From: Paenibacillus_V sp046244365
GTDB taxonomy: Bacteria; Bacillota; Bacilli; Paenibacillales; NBRC-103111
DNA: 64,000 nt
Reading direction: 5' to 3'
Assembly: GCF_046244365.1 (NCBI RefSeq)
Contig: NZ_CP176395.1
Location: 7,130,001 to 7,194,000 of the forward strand
The stretch's first letter is position 1. The number at the start of each line of letters is the position of its first letter. Positions 1 to 7,684 of the stretch are shown piece after piece. The notes below the pieces were generated by a model. It ran no database searches, was not told the DNA's origin, and saw nothing but the letters and a program-made list of their open reading frames with translations. Position numbers and translations under genes: made by a program.

Positions 1-101
1 GCCAAAAACAGCTTCAGACTCAGAAGGCTCGGTTGATTTTCGCGCATCTGCCAGGTAAAGTGAGGAGATCGTCCACTCTTTAGCAAAGGCAGGGATTAGG
101 C

Positions 102-473
102 ATGGCCGCTGAAAGTAATTTTATGCCCGTATTCGCGAGGCTGAAGGACATATTGAAGACCTATGAGCCGCAAATGGATGTCAAAAGCGATACGAGCGAC
201 AGCTACTATTTGGATACGCATCGCATTCATCCGCTTACCAAGAAACCGGCATTTTTCGGCGCGGTAAGCATAAAGAAAAACTACGTCAGCTTTTATTTGA
301 TGCCTGTCTACGGCTGCCCCAGGCTGCTCGACGGCATTTCGGACGGCTTGAAGAAACGGATGCAGGGAAAATCCTGCTTCAACTTTAAAGAAATCGACGA
401 AGGCTTGTTCGAGGAGCTGACGGCACTAACGCGGAGAGGCTTCGAGGTGTACGACAGCGAAGGCCTGATTTAA
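102..473 (+). CDS. DUF1801-like protein of unknown function
   Basis: A 123-residue soluble protein with no signal peptide or membrane segment. Its second half contains the run FYLMPVYG near residue 65 and KKRMQGKSCFNF near residue 84, which resemble the small YdhG/DUF1801 family. The biochemical role of that family is not established. A weak purine-rich stretch (GGGATTAGG) lies just before the ATG. The gene stands alone and is followed by a bidirectional terminator shared with the convergent phosphoesterase gene. The family call is from remembered motifs and is moderate in strength; that it is a real gene is likely from its coherent composition. Confidence 0.7.
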   Translation: MAAESNFMPVFARLKDILKTYEPQMDVKSDTSDSYYLDTHRIHPLTKKPAFFGAVSIKKNYVSFYLMPVYGCPRLLDGISDGLKKRMQGKSCFNFKEIDEGLFEELTALTRRGFEVYDSEGLI

Positions 474-582
474 CCCGGGGAAACACTGCGGCTGCGTTCC
501 ATACGTTCAGCCCCCCTGTAATTGCATAGCCACCCGTGGCCGGCCGTTTACGTTTACGCTGCCGGCGGAATGATTCCGCATC

Positions 583-627
583 AAAAAAAGCGAGACAACC
601 GGATACCGACCGGAGCCTCGCTTTTTT
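583..627. terminator. Bidirectional intrinsic terminator
   Basis: An A-run, the stem GCGAG/CTCGC with an inner CCGG/CCGG pairing, and a T-run. It lies between two convergent genes and can serve both strands. Confidence 0.8.
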
Positions 628-661
628 GGCTTTCCTTACGTGCCCTCTTGCTTTGTTCCCT

Positions 662-1603
662 CTAGACGCGTTCTTCCGGCGCATGCTCGTCTTGGGCTTC
701 CACGGCACCGTTTTCCAGCCGCAGCCAGGATTCAAATCCGCGCTCGCCCGCCGTCAGCTTGATCACTCTCGCTCCCCGCGGAAAGCCTTCCCGGCCGTAC
801 GTGCTGTATCCGCCTGCCCTTCCGTAGCAAAGCCGAATGCCGTGCAGCTCTCCCCAAAAGTCGTTGACATGGTCATGACCGACGAACGTGCCCGTCACAT
901 CGCCATTCTCGAGCATGGCTGCAAATAGGCCGGAGTTCACCTTGGAGCTGCATACGTTCTCGTATTTGGAGCCGTAGCATGTCTCTTTCTCCCATACCTC
1001 CGCGTATTCGGGGAGCGGAATATGAAAGAAAGCAAGCGATGGCAGCGGGTTTCCTCCGTTCAGCGCCTTGTATGCCGCCGACTGTTTGTTATACCAAGCG
1101 ATCTGCGACGATTTCACCCAATCATAGCCGCCGATTTCCGGCGCGTATGCTCCCGAATCCAAAAAATACAGAGCAGCCTTTACCCGTTCATCGCTTCGCG
1201 ACGCCAGCTCCACGACATAGTTGCCGACGCCGTGCACCTCGTCCGGTCCCGCTTCGCCGACGCCGTATTCGCTGCGCTCCTGAACCTCCATGAGCTGCTT
1301 GCTGGTAACGGCGAGCGTCCCGCCTTCATCGTCATGATTGCCGAATACGGCCGCCCATGCAAGCCCCCGCTCTTCCACGGCCGCAACCGCCTGACGATAG
1401 GCGCTAACCGCATCCTCGCATACCTTGCCGTAGACCGTATCGCCCGTATACACGACCAGATCCGGCTTCTCGGCATCGAGCACAAGCTCCATCAGCCGCC
1501 TGCTTTGCAGATCCGCTTCTTCCCCTTTTTCTCCCCAGTGGATATCGGTAAATTGAACGATCTTGAACGTCCCGTCTTCCCGAAAATGAAGCTTCTTCGC
1601 CAT
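662..1603 (-). CDS. Calcineurin-like metallophosphoesterase
   Basis: A 313-residue cytoplasmic-looking hydrolase of the calcineurin-like phosphoesterase fold. The dinuclear metal motifs appear in order: FTDIH near residue 18, YTGDTVYG near 52, FGNHDDEGG near 86, a histidine in FFHIPLPEY near 190, and VGHDH near 237. The overall layout resembles bacterial relatives of plant purple-acid-phosphatase-like proteins; the substrate cannot be read from sequence. An upstream in-frame ATG exists at 1633, but AAGGAGAGG sits 8 bases before the ATG at 1603, so that start is chosen. It appears monocistronic, with its own promoter about 60 bases upstream. Confidence 0.88.
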   Translation of the reverse strand: MAKKLHFREDGTFKIVQFTDIHWGEKGEEADLQSRRLMELVLDAEKPDLVVYTGDTVYGKVCEDAVSAYRQAVAAVEERGLAWAAVFGNHDDEGGTLAVTSKQLMEVQERSEYGVGEAGPDEVHGVGNYVVELASRSDERVKAALYFLDSGAYAPEIGGYDWVKSSQIAWYNKQSAAYKALNGGNPLPSLAFFHIPLPEYAEVWEKETCYGSKYENVCSSKVNSGLFAAMLENGDVTGTFVGHDHVNDFWGELHGIRLCYGRAGGYSTYGREGFPRGARVIKLTAGERGFESWLRLENGAVEAQDEHAPEERV

Positions 1604-1663
1604 TCCGGATTCCTCTCCTTCGTCGTATCCCAATCTATCGGCTTTGCCTTGACTTCTCCCCCT

Positions 1664-1692
1664 ATTCTACCTAAACGCCTTAAATAACTCAA
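1664..1692 (-). promoter_or_regulatory. Sigma-A-type promoter of the phosphoesterase gene
   Basis: On the minus strand a -35 TTGAGT (1692-1687) and a -10 TAGAAT (1669-1664) are separated by exactly 17 bases, ahead of the start at 1603. The -35 borders a low-complexity tract of AAC-like repeats (about 1690-1721). Confidence 0.6.
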
Positions 1693-1968
1693 CAACAAAC
1701 AACTAAAAACAACAAAAACAACTTTTTTTCTATCGAAAATCCCAATTCTCTTACTATCACGATATGGACGGCATCGGAACATTATGCAGCAGAGCTCCCT
1801 GTTTTCTTCGTCAGATGGCGGAATGCCGTTCCAATCTAACAAGCTGCTTTGGGAGCCGTTCGCTGCCCTGCCGTACAATGCTCGCGCTTAGCGACTACGG
1901 AGCTTCGCATTCAAGCTAGAACGCCGCAGCCAAGGCTCTAAGCCAAAGCTGCGGCGTTCTAGCCGGCG
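1693..1968. other. Intergenic region without a recognised gene
   Basis: It holds the AAC-rich low-complexity tract at its left edge and the 15-bp inverted repeat at 1916-1962. I see no coding frame with convincing composition on either strand. Confidence 0.5.
1916..1962 (-). terminator. Strong hairpin after the molybdopterin oxidoreductase gene
   Basis: A perfect 15-bp inverted repeat (CTAGAACGCCGCAGC and its complement) around a 17-base loop, 7 bases past the stop codon. No clear U-run follows, so it may act as a mRNA 3'-end stabiliser or a weak terminator. Confidence 0.6.
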
Positions 1969-3267
1969 TTATACCCAAGCATCCTGATCGTAGCCGCGCA
2001 CTTCCCAATAGCCAAAATGCTCCTTCTCGACCAGTTCGATTTTGTTCAGCCATTTGACCGATTTATAGGCGTACATCTTCGGTACGATGAGGCGAACCGG
2101 ACCGCCCAGCTTTTGCGGGATCAGCTTGCCGTCAAGCAGCACTGCGACCATCACGTCGTCCATGCGCGCTTGCTCGAGCGACAAGCAGTCGGTATAAACG
2201 CCGTCTCCCGAGTAGAGCTTGACGAATTTCGCCTTCGTTTTCAGCCCTGCCTCGTCCAGAAACTGCGACAACTGTATGCCTTCCCACGTGCAGCTGTTCA
2301 CCGACCATCCCGTTACGCAGTGAAAGTCGCTGACCTGCACCTTTCGCGGAATCGCTTGGAACTTCTCCCAGTTCCACGTCTGGGGCTTGTCGACAAGTCC
2401 CGTTACCTCGAAGCTCCAGTTATCCGACGTAAAAACAGGCAGCTCCGTTACGGTATAGATGCGGAATTGTCCTCTGGCCCCGCCGCCTGCAGGCGGCACG
2501 GACTCCGCCTGCGGCTGCGGCTCGGGCAGCATCTTATTGACGTCCCCGATCGAATGATCCGTAAGCGGAGCACCCCCGGTATCGAAGGCCCCCTTCATCC
2601 AGCGGTAAAAGGCCGGGCCGACGACGACAAGCAAGGCGGCAGCCGCACCCAGCCGGAGAAGCGTCCGCCGCGAGAGCAGAGGCCGGTCCAGCGTCGAATA
2701 GTCGATTGCCGGCCGCTGAGGGTCTTCTGCTGGGGGAGCATATGCGGCAGGCTTCTGCAATCCCGCCCCCATGCGGTGTTTGACGGCTGCTTCGCGTTTG
2801 TCCTCCCGTTCGATCCTCTTTAAGTACCGGCTGCGTGAAATCGAATGATAGGCGGCATACGGAACGCCGACCCATGTAAACAAATCGTGAATCACAAGCG
2901 CCGTATTGCTCCAAGCCGGCGGCAGCGAACGAAACTGCCACAGCACTATCCCGCTGACGCTCCATCCGGCCAGCAGAACCAGCACGACCCACAGGTTGCT
3001 GATTTGAGCCGTTTTGCCCTGCAGCTGACGCAAATGCTTGGCGATGAGCGGCACGTACAAAGCCACGACCACGACGGAGGCGATGCCCAGCACGATATGC
3101 AGCTGCTTCAGAAGTACGCGCAGCGCGCCAAGGTCGCCACGTATCGAAGGAATGTACAGAATGACGCCCGATACGGCAAGAAGAAGCACCAGCCAACCGT
3201 TCCAAGCATGCAAAGCTTTCAGTTTCTTGCCGTACGGCTGTTTCACCCATTCCCTAAACCGATCCAT
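1969..3267 (-). CDS. Membrane-anchored molybdopterin-dependent oxidoreductase (sulfite-oxidase/MsrP fold)
   Basis: About 432 residues. The N-terminal 140 residues carry four hydrophobic helices with histidines typical of a small b-type cytochrome (HAWNG near 20, HIVLG near 60). A further hydrophobic helix near 210 leads to an extracytoplasmic Mo-binding domain of the sulfite oxidase superfamily, with the putative Mo-ligand cysteine in DFHCVTGW near 315 and the later motif LGGPVRLIVPKMYAYKSVKW near 400. Fusing the haem b anchor to the catalytic domain merges what MsrPQ/YedYZ split over two proteins; the substrate is unknown. The start at 3267 is preferred over 3279, where the purine tract would abut the ATG. 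Confidence 0.85.
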   Translation of the reverse strand: MDRFREWVKQPYGKKLKALHAWNGWLVLLLAVSGVILYIPSIRGDLGALRVLLKQLHIVLGIASVVVVALYVPLIAKHLRQLQGKTAQISNLWVVLVLLAGWSVSGIVLWQFRSLPPAWSNTALVIHDLFTWVGVPYAAYHSISRSRYLKRIEREDKREAAVKHRMGAGLQKPAAYAPPAEDPQRPAIDYSTLDRPLLSRRTLLRLGAAAALLVVVGPAFYRWMKGAFDTGGAPLTDHSIGDVNKMLPEPQPQAESVPPAGGGARGQFRIYTVTELPVFTSDNWSFEVTGLVDKPQTWNWEKFQAIPRKVQVSDFHCVTGWSVNSCTWEGIQLSQFLDEAGLKTKAKFVKLYSGDGVYTDCLSLEQARMDDVMVAVLLDGKLIPQKLGGPVRLIVPKMYAYKSVKWLNKIELVEKEHFGYWEVRGYDQDAWV

Positions 3268-3432
3268 CCCGCTCACCATCCTTTCGTTTCTTCACATTCA
3301 CGGCAGCTTTCTTCCCGAATATCCGATTGTTCGAGCTTCGAGCTTCGAGCCCAATATCCAAATAATCGCCCATCCATAGAGCTGTTATCCTTAACTTTAG
3401 CGGCAACAGCTTAAACGCACCTAACGATTGTA

Positions 3433-4485
3433 TTACAAATGTCTTACATTTTTGCCGGGCGGCACCGTAAACCAGAACAGGCTGCCCTGTCCGGGCGCGC
3501 TTTCGGCTCCAAGCTTCCCGCCATGCAGGTCTACGATCGATTTGGCGATGGACAGTCCGAGTCCGGAGCCGCCGCTTTCCCGGCTGCGCGACCGATCCGA
3601 ACGGTAAAAACGTTCGAACAAGCGGGGCATGTCATCCGGGGCGATCCCCTCGCCTTCGTCACGCAAGCTGAACCGTATCTGTCTATCGTCACCCATAGCT
3701 ACTTGCAGCCGGAGCAAACCTCCTTCGGGAGAGTGACGAATCGCATTCGTAAGCAAATTGGTAAGGACGCGTTCGATTTGCAGAGGCATCACGAGAACCG
3801 GAGGGAGCATCTCGGCCATCTCGACGCGTATCTCAAGCCGCTTCCCTTCGATTTGCAGCGCATGCCGCTCCAGAACGTCAAGCAGCAGCTTATCGGCGGG
3901 GTAAGGTTCCGGAACAAAAGCGACCGCTCCTGCTTCCAATCGGGACAGCTGGAACAGATCGTCGATTAGCAGATTAAGCCGTCCCGTTTCCAGCCTGATC
4001 GTATGCATATACCGGGCAAAGGTTTCTTTGTCTTCGGCGAGCTCATCCTGAAGCGCTTCCACAAAGGCTTGTATGGAAGCCATCGGCGTGCGCAGGTCAT
4101 GGGATACGTTCGCTACAAGCTCCCGTCTGGCGGCCTCCGAGGCGCGCAAGCGCTTGAAGTTCTCGTCGAGCTTCCGGCTCATTTCATTCAGCTGGCCGGC
4201 GAGCAATTTCACTTCGGAAGGACCTTGCCCCGGCGCCGTTTCCAGAAAATCGCCTTCGGCAATCCGCTTCGTTTGGGCCATAAGCCCGCGAATCGAACGC
4301 TCGACCGGACGAATCATCATATAGTGGACGGCAAACGACAAAAAACCCGCTCCGATCGTCACGCCTGAGATCCAAGCAAGCTGCCTGAGCGACAACGCCA
4401 TTTGCATATAGCCGAAAGCCAAACAAAGGAGAACGACAGCCATGCTTACGCCGTTAGCGATGAGCAAATAAGAGCGAAGCTTCAA
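3433..4485 (-). CDS. Sensor histidine kinase, OmpR-partner type
   Basis: 350 residues. Two N-terminal transmembrane helices (about 7-27 and 35-55) flank almost no extracellular loop, suggesting the kinase senses within the membrane. A HAMP linker follows at about 58-110, then HisKA with the phospho-accepting histidine in NVSHDLRTPM near 130, an N-box around LTNLLTNAIRHS near 245, and G-boxes DEGEGIAPDD and GGSGLGLSIAKS. The gene overlaps the response regulator stop by 4 bases (ATGA), so the two are translationally coupled. The layout resembles BaeS- or YkoH-like kinases; the signal is unknown. Confidence 0.93.
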   Translation of the reverse strand: MKLRSYLLIANGVSMAVVLLCLAFGYMQMALSLRQLAWISGVTIGAGFLSFAVHYMMIRPVERSIRGLMAQTKRIAEGDFLETAPGQGPSEVKLLAGQLNEMSRKLDENFKRLRASEAARRELVANVSHDLRTPMASIQAFVEALQDELAEDKETFARYMHTIRLETGRLNLLIDDLFQLSRLEAGAVAFVPEPYPADKLLLDVLERHALQIEGKRLEIRVEMAEMLPPVLVMPLQIERVLTNLLTNAIRHSPEGGLLRLQVAMGDDRQIRFSLRDEGEGIAPDDMPRLFERFYRSDRSRSRESGGSGLGLSIAKSIVDLHGGKLGAESAPGQGSLFWFTVPPGKNVRHL

Positions 4486-5192
4486 ACCCGCTCACCTCCG
4501 TCGAACTTATACCCGATCCCCCATACCGTTTTGATATAGCGGGGCTGGGACGGAACCGGTTCTATTTTCTCCCTAAGCCTTCTGATGTGCACCGTTACGG
4601 TAGTCGTATCCCCGTAATAGTCGGTATTCCAAATCCGGTTCAGCAGTTGGTTGCGTGAGAAAACTTGCTCCGGATGCCCGGCAAAAAGCGCCAAAAGCTC
4701 GAACTCCTTGACCGTCAGCTCCACCGTCTGTCCGTTTACCGCAACTTGCCGGGTCCGCGTATTGATCTCGATGCCTTCGTACAAGAGTAAATGTGCGGCT
4801 GCTTCGGCCGTTTCGCTCTTCAGCGGGCGGTAATACCTCCGCAGGATCGCCTTTACCCGAAGCACCAGCTCGCGCGGGCTGAACGGCTTCGTCATGTAAT
4901 CGTCGGCGCCCATCGTCAAGCCCATCAGCCTGTCGATTTCCTCGCCTCTCGCCGTCAACATCAGGATAGGAATTTCCTGCTCGTTGCGGATTTCCTCGCA
5001 CACCTGCCACCCGTCCACGCCGGGCATCATGACGTCCAGCACGACGAGATCGGGGTTTTCTTGCCGCCATAACCGGATCGCGGCTTCGCCATCCGCCGCC
5101 ACGACGACACGGTAGCCTTCCCTCTCTAAGTATTTCGCGACGATTTCCGTCATATTCGCTTCATCGTCCGCTACCAGAATCGTATGCCCCAC
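4482..5192 (-). CDS. OmpR/PhoB-family response regulator
   Basis: 236 residues. The receiver domain has acidic residues in VADDEAN near 8-10, the phospho-accepting Asp in LVVLDVMMPG near 53 and the conserved Lys in MTKPFSP near 103. The C-terminal winged helix (about 135-230) includes LTVKEFELLALF and TVTVHIRRLREKIE. It is the first gene of the two-gene operon with the kinase, overlapping it by 4 bases. Targets are not evident from the window. Confidence 0.95.
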   Translation of the reverse strand: MGHTILVADDEANMTEIVAKYLEREGYRVVVAADGEAAIRLWRQENPDLVVLDVMMPGVDGWQVCEEIRNEQEIPILMLTARGEEIDRLMGLTMGADDYMTKPFSPRELVLRVKAILRRYYRPLKSETAEAAAHLLLYEGIEINTRTRQVAVNGQTVELTVKEFELLALFAGHPEQVFSRNQLLNRIWNTDYYGDTTTVTVHIRRLREKIEPVPSQPRYIKTVWGIGYKFDGGERV

Positions 5193-5239
5193 CGTGCCTT
5201 CCTCCTTAGCAGCAAACTTCGCCGTTCAGCGCCTCGAAA

Positions 5240-5827
5240 TTAAGCCTCCAAATGCTCCGTACAGTTATACAACGTGCACGCCCATTCGCCCTCGGCCTGC
5301 TCCTTCGATTGACGGACTACGCTGATCGACGTATTGTGCAGCGGCGTGATTTCGATATTTTTGACAAGTCCGGACAGAATCGTGCGAATCCAGGCGCCAT
5401 GGCTGACAACAAGAATGCGGCTCCCCTCGTGCTTGCGGGCAATCTCGTGCACAGCCTGCAGCCCTCGTCCCAGCACTTCTTCCAGCGGCTCCTCGTCATG
5501 ATCGAGCTCCCGCCAGCCGGAGCCCCATTTCTCAATACGTTCCTGCTCGGTCGTGCCGTCGAGCCTGCCGTGCGTTTTCTCCCGCAGCCGAATGTCGTGC
5601 CCCGTTACTTCGATCTTCTTAGCTTCGGCTATGATGGCGGCGGTACGGCTTGCCCGCGACAAATCGCTTGCATATATATAGTCCCACTTCTCGGAAGCAA
5701 GCCTTCGTGCGACCTGCTCCGCCTGTTTAAGACCCGCTTCGTTAAGAGGTACGTCGTGCGAGCCCTGAGCCCGCCCTTCCAAATTCCAATCCGTCACACC
5801 GTGCCTGACAAATCCGATAATCGTCAT
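5240..5827 (-). CDS. Histidine phosphatase family protein (phosphoglycerate-mutase fold)
   Basis: 195 residues. The catalytic RHG signature is near the N-terminus (FVRHGVTDWN, residues 7-16). The second catalytic histidine lies in VVSHGAWIRT near 145, and the acid/base region is in LREKTHGRLDG near 80. This is the branch-1 fold shared by cofactor-dependent phosphoglycerate mutases, CobC-like and broad-specificity phosphatases; the length fits the broad-specificity group. It lies just downstream of the response regulator on the same strand but is probably separately expressed. Upstream (5852-5873) is a short CTAT microsatellite. Confidence 0.88.
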   Translation of the reverse strand: MTIIGFVRHGVTDWNLEGRAQGSHDVPLNEAGLKQAEQVARRLASEKWDYIYASDLSRASRTAAIIAEAKKIEVTGHDIRLREKTHGRLDGTTEQERIEKWGSGWRELDHDEEPLEEVLGRGLQAVHEIARKHEGSRILVVSHGAWIRTILSGLVKNIEITPLHNTSISVVRQSKEQAEGEWACTLYNCTEHLEA

Positions 5828-5851
5828 CGCTTGACTCTCCCTGCCCGATTT

Positions 5852-5873
5852 TTTTCTATCTATCTATCTATCT
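5852..5873. repeat. CTAT tetranucleotide microsatellite
   Basis: At least four consecutive CTAT units between the two crcB genes' 3' end and the phosphatase start, close enough to the phosphatase ribosome-binding region to alter spacing if slipped. Confidence 0.7.
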
Positions 5874-5890
5874 CTTGCTGATTTCCACTG

Positions 5891-6262
5891 TTAAAACTGT
5901 TGACCGATCCAGAGGCCGAGCCATGCCAGAACGAGCCCGAGCGTATAGCTTCCCCCCAAATAAAACGCCAGTCCGATCGCATCGTTGCTTTTTAGTAAAG
6001 TAAGACCCTCGTATTTAAAAGCAGAAAACGTAGTGAACGCTCCCATGAAGCCGGTAGCTAGCAGAAACCACCAGGCCGTGTCCTTCAATCCGCTTCCAAG
6101 CAGCAATCCGATAAGCATAGAGCCTATCATATTGACGACGAACGTCCCTAACGGGAAGCGCATCGGAAACGTACGAACGAGCCATCCGGCGAGCAAAAAG
6201 CGGGAGACCGCCCCGACGGCACCCCCGCCCGAAATGAGCGCAAGCTTAACGAGCAGCATCAT
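5891..6262 (-). CDS. crcB: Fluoride channel subunit CrcB, second copy
   Basis: 123 residues with four membrane helices, the CrcB/Fluc size. Visible family features are GAVSRFLLAG near 15, PLGTFVVNMIGS near 40 and the Phe-rich GAFTTFSAFK near 75. Fluc channels are dual-topology dimers exporting fluoride; Gram-positive bacteria often carry two paralogues that form a heterodimer. The start at 6262 has AGGAGGG 8 bases upstream, and its ATG overlaps the TGA of the first crcB gene, so the subunits are co-translated. A longer reading frame extends upstream without a better start. Confidence 0.93.
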   Translation of the reverse strand: MMLLVKLALISGGGAVGAVSRFLLAGWLVRTFPMRFPLGTFVVNMIGSMLIGLLLGSGLKDTAWWFLLATGFMGAFTTFSAFKYEGLTLLKSNDAIGLAFYLGGSYTLGLVLAWLGLWIGQQF

Positions 6263-6678
6263 GAGGAACGCCCTCCTATGGCCTTGCCGGAAATCGCCGC
6301 AAGCCTTGAGCCTAACCAAGCCGCCAGCAAGCCGCCCCAAAAGCTGATCACCACATACGCCATCGCTTCTTGCTTCAGTCCTTCCCGCAGCAGCTCCACC
6401 GTCTCGATACTGAACGTCGAGAACGTCGTGAACGAGCCGATCAACCCGGTAGCGATTCCCGTGCGAAGATAAGGATGTATCGACTCGTAGCGGCTGAACC
6501 GCGTAAGAAACCATCCCAGCGCTATGCAGCCGGCCACATTGATAAGCAGCGTACCCAGCGGAAAAGGCGATGCCCATAAGCCATGGACAAGAATACCTGC
6601 CCCATAACGCAGAAGCGCTCCGACCATACCGGCCGAAGCGACGATTGCGAGCATGATCCCCTGGTTTATTTTTCCCAT
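6259..6678 (-). CDS. crcB: Fluoride channel subunit CrcB, first copy
   Basis: 139 residues with four membrane helices. Motifs: GALLRYGAG near 19, PLGTLLINVAGC near 40 and GSFTTFSTFS near 80. It pairs with the following crcB gene, probably as a heterodimeric fluoride exporter. The start at 6678 is supported by GGAG just upstream and lies inside the last codons of the HxlR gene (13-base overlap); a start at 6690 is also possible. No fluoride riboswitch was recognised upstream, so control may come through the HxlR gene in front. Confidence 0.93.
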   Translation of the reverse strand: MGKINQGIMLAIVASAGMVGALLRYGAGILVHGLWASPFPLGTLLINVAGCIALGWFLTRFSRYESIHPYLRTGIATGLIGSFTTFSTFSIETVELLREGLKQEAMAYVVISFWGGLLAAWLGSRLAAISGKAIGGRSS

Positions 6679-6977
6679 TGCTCCGCCCATGTTTGCACTT
6701 CATCCATAACCGGCTGCAGCGCTATGCCTTTCGGGGTCAGTTCGTATTCAATGCGAACCGGCGTCTCCGGATACACCTTGCGCGTAATGATTCCCGCGGC
6801 CTCCAGCTCCTTGAAGCGTTCGGATACCATCCGGTCGCTCATGCCGGGGATCATTTCGGAAATATCTTTAAAGCGCTTCGGTCCGCTGAGCAGCACCCGA
6901 ATGATCAATCCTGTCCATCTTTTGCCGAGCAGCTCAAAAGCGGATTCGAATTTGGGACACAACGAATGTTCCGTCAT
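6666..6977 (-). CDS. HxlR-family transcriptional regulator
   Basis: 103 residues, a one-domain winged helix with the family hallmarks: Cys7 in LCPKFESAFE, then LLGKRWTGLIIRVLL, FKDISEMIPGMSDRMVSERF and RIEYELTPKG. Conserved N-terminal cysteines in this family often sense electrophiles or redox state. It is divergent from a DoxX gene whose promoter carries a perfect palindrome, a typical arrangement for HxlR-type control. Its 3' end overlaps the first crcB start, which is unusual. Confidence 0.93.
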   Translation of the reverse strand: MTEHSLCPKFESAFELLGKRWTGLIIRVLLSGPKRFKDISEMIPGMSDRMVSERFKELEAAGIITRKVYPETPVRIEYELTPKGIALQPVMDEVQTWAEQWEK

Positions 6978-7053
6978 GTTGAATCAACTCCTTATACATA
7001 AGCGAGCGTTGCCGCTCACGATGTTTTATTATTGTTTATTTTATCACACCCCC

Positions 7054-7082
7054 TTGACAAAAGTAAGTAGTGATTTTAGAAT
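7054..7082 (+). promoter_or_regulatory. Sigma-A promoter of the DoxX gene
   Basis: Consensus -35 TTGACA (7054-7059), 17-base spacer, -10 TAGAAT (7077-7082), about 57 bases ahead of the start codon. Confidence 0.8.
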
Positions 7083-7091
7083 AACTAACAT

Positions 7092-7110
7092 AAAGTAAGT
7101 CAATTACTTT
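7092..7110. promoter_or_regulatory. Palindromic operator, probably for the HxlR regulator
   Basis: AAAGTAAGTCAATTACTTT: 7-bp arms (AAAGTAA/TTACTTT) around 5 bases, covering the predicted transcription start of the DoxX gene. A related half-site (AAAGTAAGTAG) lies in the promoter spacer near 7060. Assignment to the adjacent HxlR protein is inference from position. Confidence 0.6.
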
Positions 7111-7138
7111 AATATATAAAAAGGGAGAGGTTATTTAT

Positions 7139-7537
7139 ATGATGGCATTAGGTTTGCTTCTTATTCGTTTGGTGATCGGATTGACGTTCGCGGCACACGG
7201 TACGCAAAAGCTGTTCGGCTGGTTCGGCGGGTACGGCCCGAAAGGAACGGGAGGCTTTTTTGAATCGATCGGCATTAAACCGGGCGTTACGATGGCGGTT
7301 CTCGCGGGGCTCGCGGAGGTTGCAGGCGGCTTATTGTTCGCTGCCGGCTTGTTGACAGGCGTGGGCGCCGCTCTCATCGTTCTGACGATGCTCATAGCGA
7401 TCGTGAAAGTGCACGGCCAGAACGGCTATTGGGCGACGGCGAACGGCACCGAATACAACTGGGCGCTAATCGTCATTGCCGTAGGCGTAGCATTGATTGG
7501 CGCAGGCGACTATTCGCTTGACGCGCTGATCCTGTAA
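7139..7537 (+). CDS. DoxX-family membrane protein
   Basis: 132 residues with four hydrophobic helices. Typical DoxX features are LIRLVIGLTFAAHGTQKLFG at residues 8-27, the Gly-rich GGYGPKGTGGFFES, and a later FAAGLLTGVGA. DoxX proteins are small quinone- or thiol-linked membrane proteins often under MarR or HxlR control and linked to oxidative or electrophile stress; the activity here is not assigned. AGGGAGAGG sits 8 bases before the ATG. A consensus promoter and a palindromic operator lie directly upstream, facing the divergent HxlR gene. Confidence 0.9.
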   Translation: MMALGLLLIRLVIGLTFAAHGTQKLFGWFGGYGPKGTGGFFESIGIKPGVTMAVLAGLAEVAGGLLFAAGLLTGVGAALIVLTMLIAIVKVHGQNGYWATANGTEYNWALIVIAVGVALIGAGDYSLDALIL

Positions 7538-7684
7538 TCAACCTTGCGATTTCATCAGGCTTAGCATGTGCAAAAGGGGCGGCTGCTATGAAGCTCACGC
7601 CGCCCAATCCAAACGGAAGCTGTCTCGAAGCCATTGAATTGGCGGAGGGACGGCTTCTTTTTAACAAGCCTCGCAATAAGCCTT
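7538..7684. other. Left flank of the repeat block, no gene assigned
   Basis: Between the DoxX stop and the 13-bp array. ATG-started forward frames run from here into the array, but they owe their length to the repeat and are not called as genes. Confidence 0.5.

Noticed and set aside
1690..1721. AAC-rich tract as a second minisatellite
   Set aside because: Irregular, only about 30 bases; treated as low complexity next to a promoter.
2017..2823. 268-codon forward frame opposite the molybdopterin gene
   Set aside because: Antisense shadow; the minus-strand protein has all family motifs.
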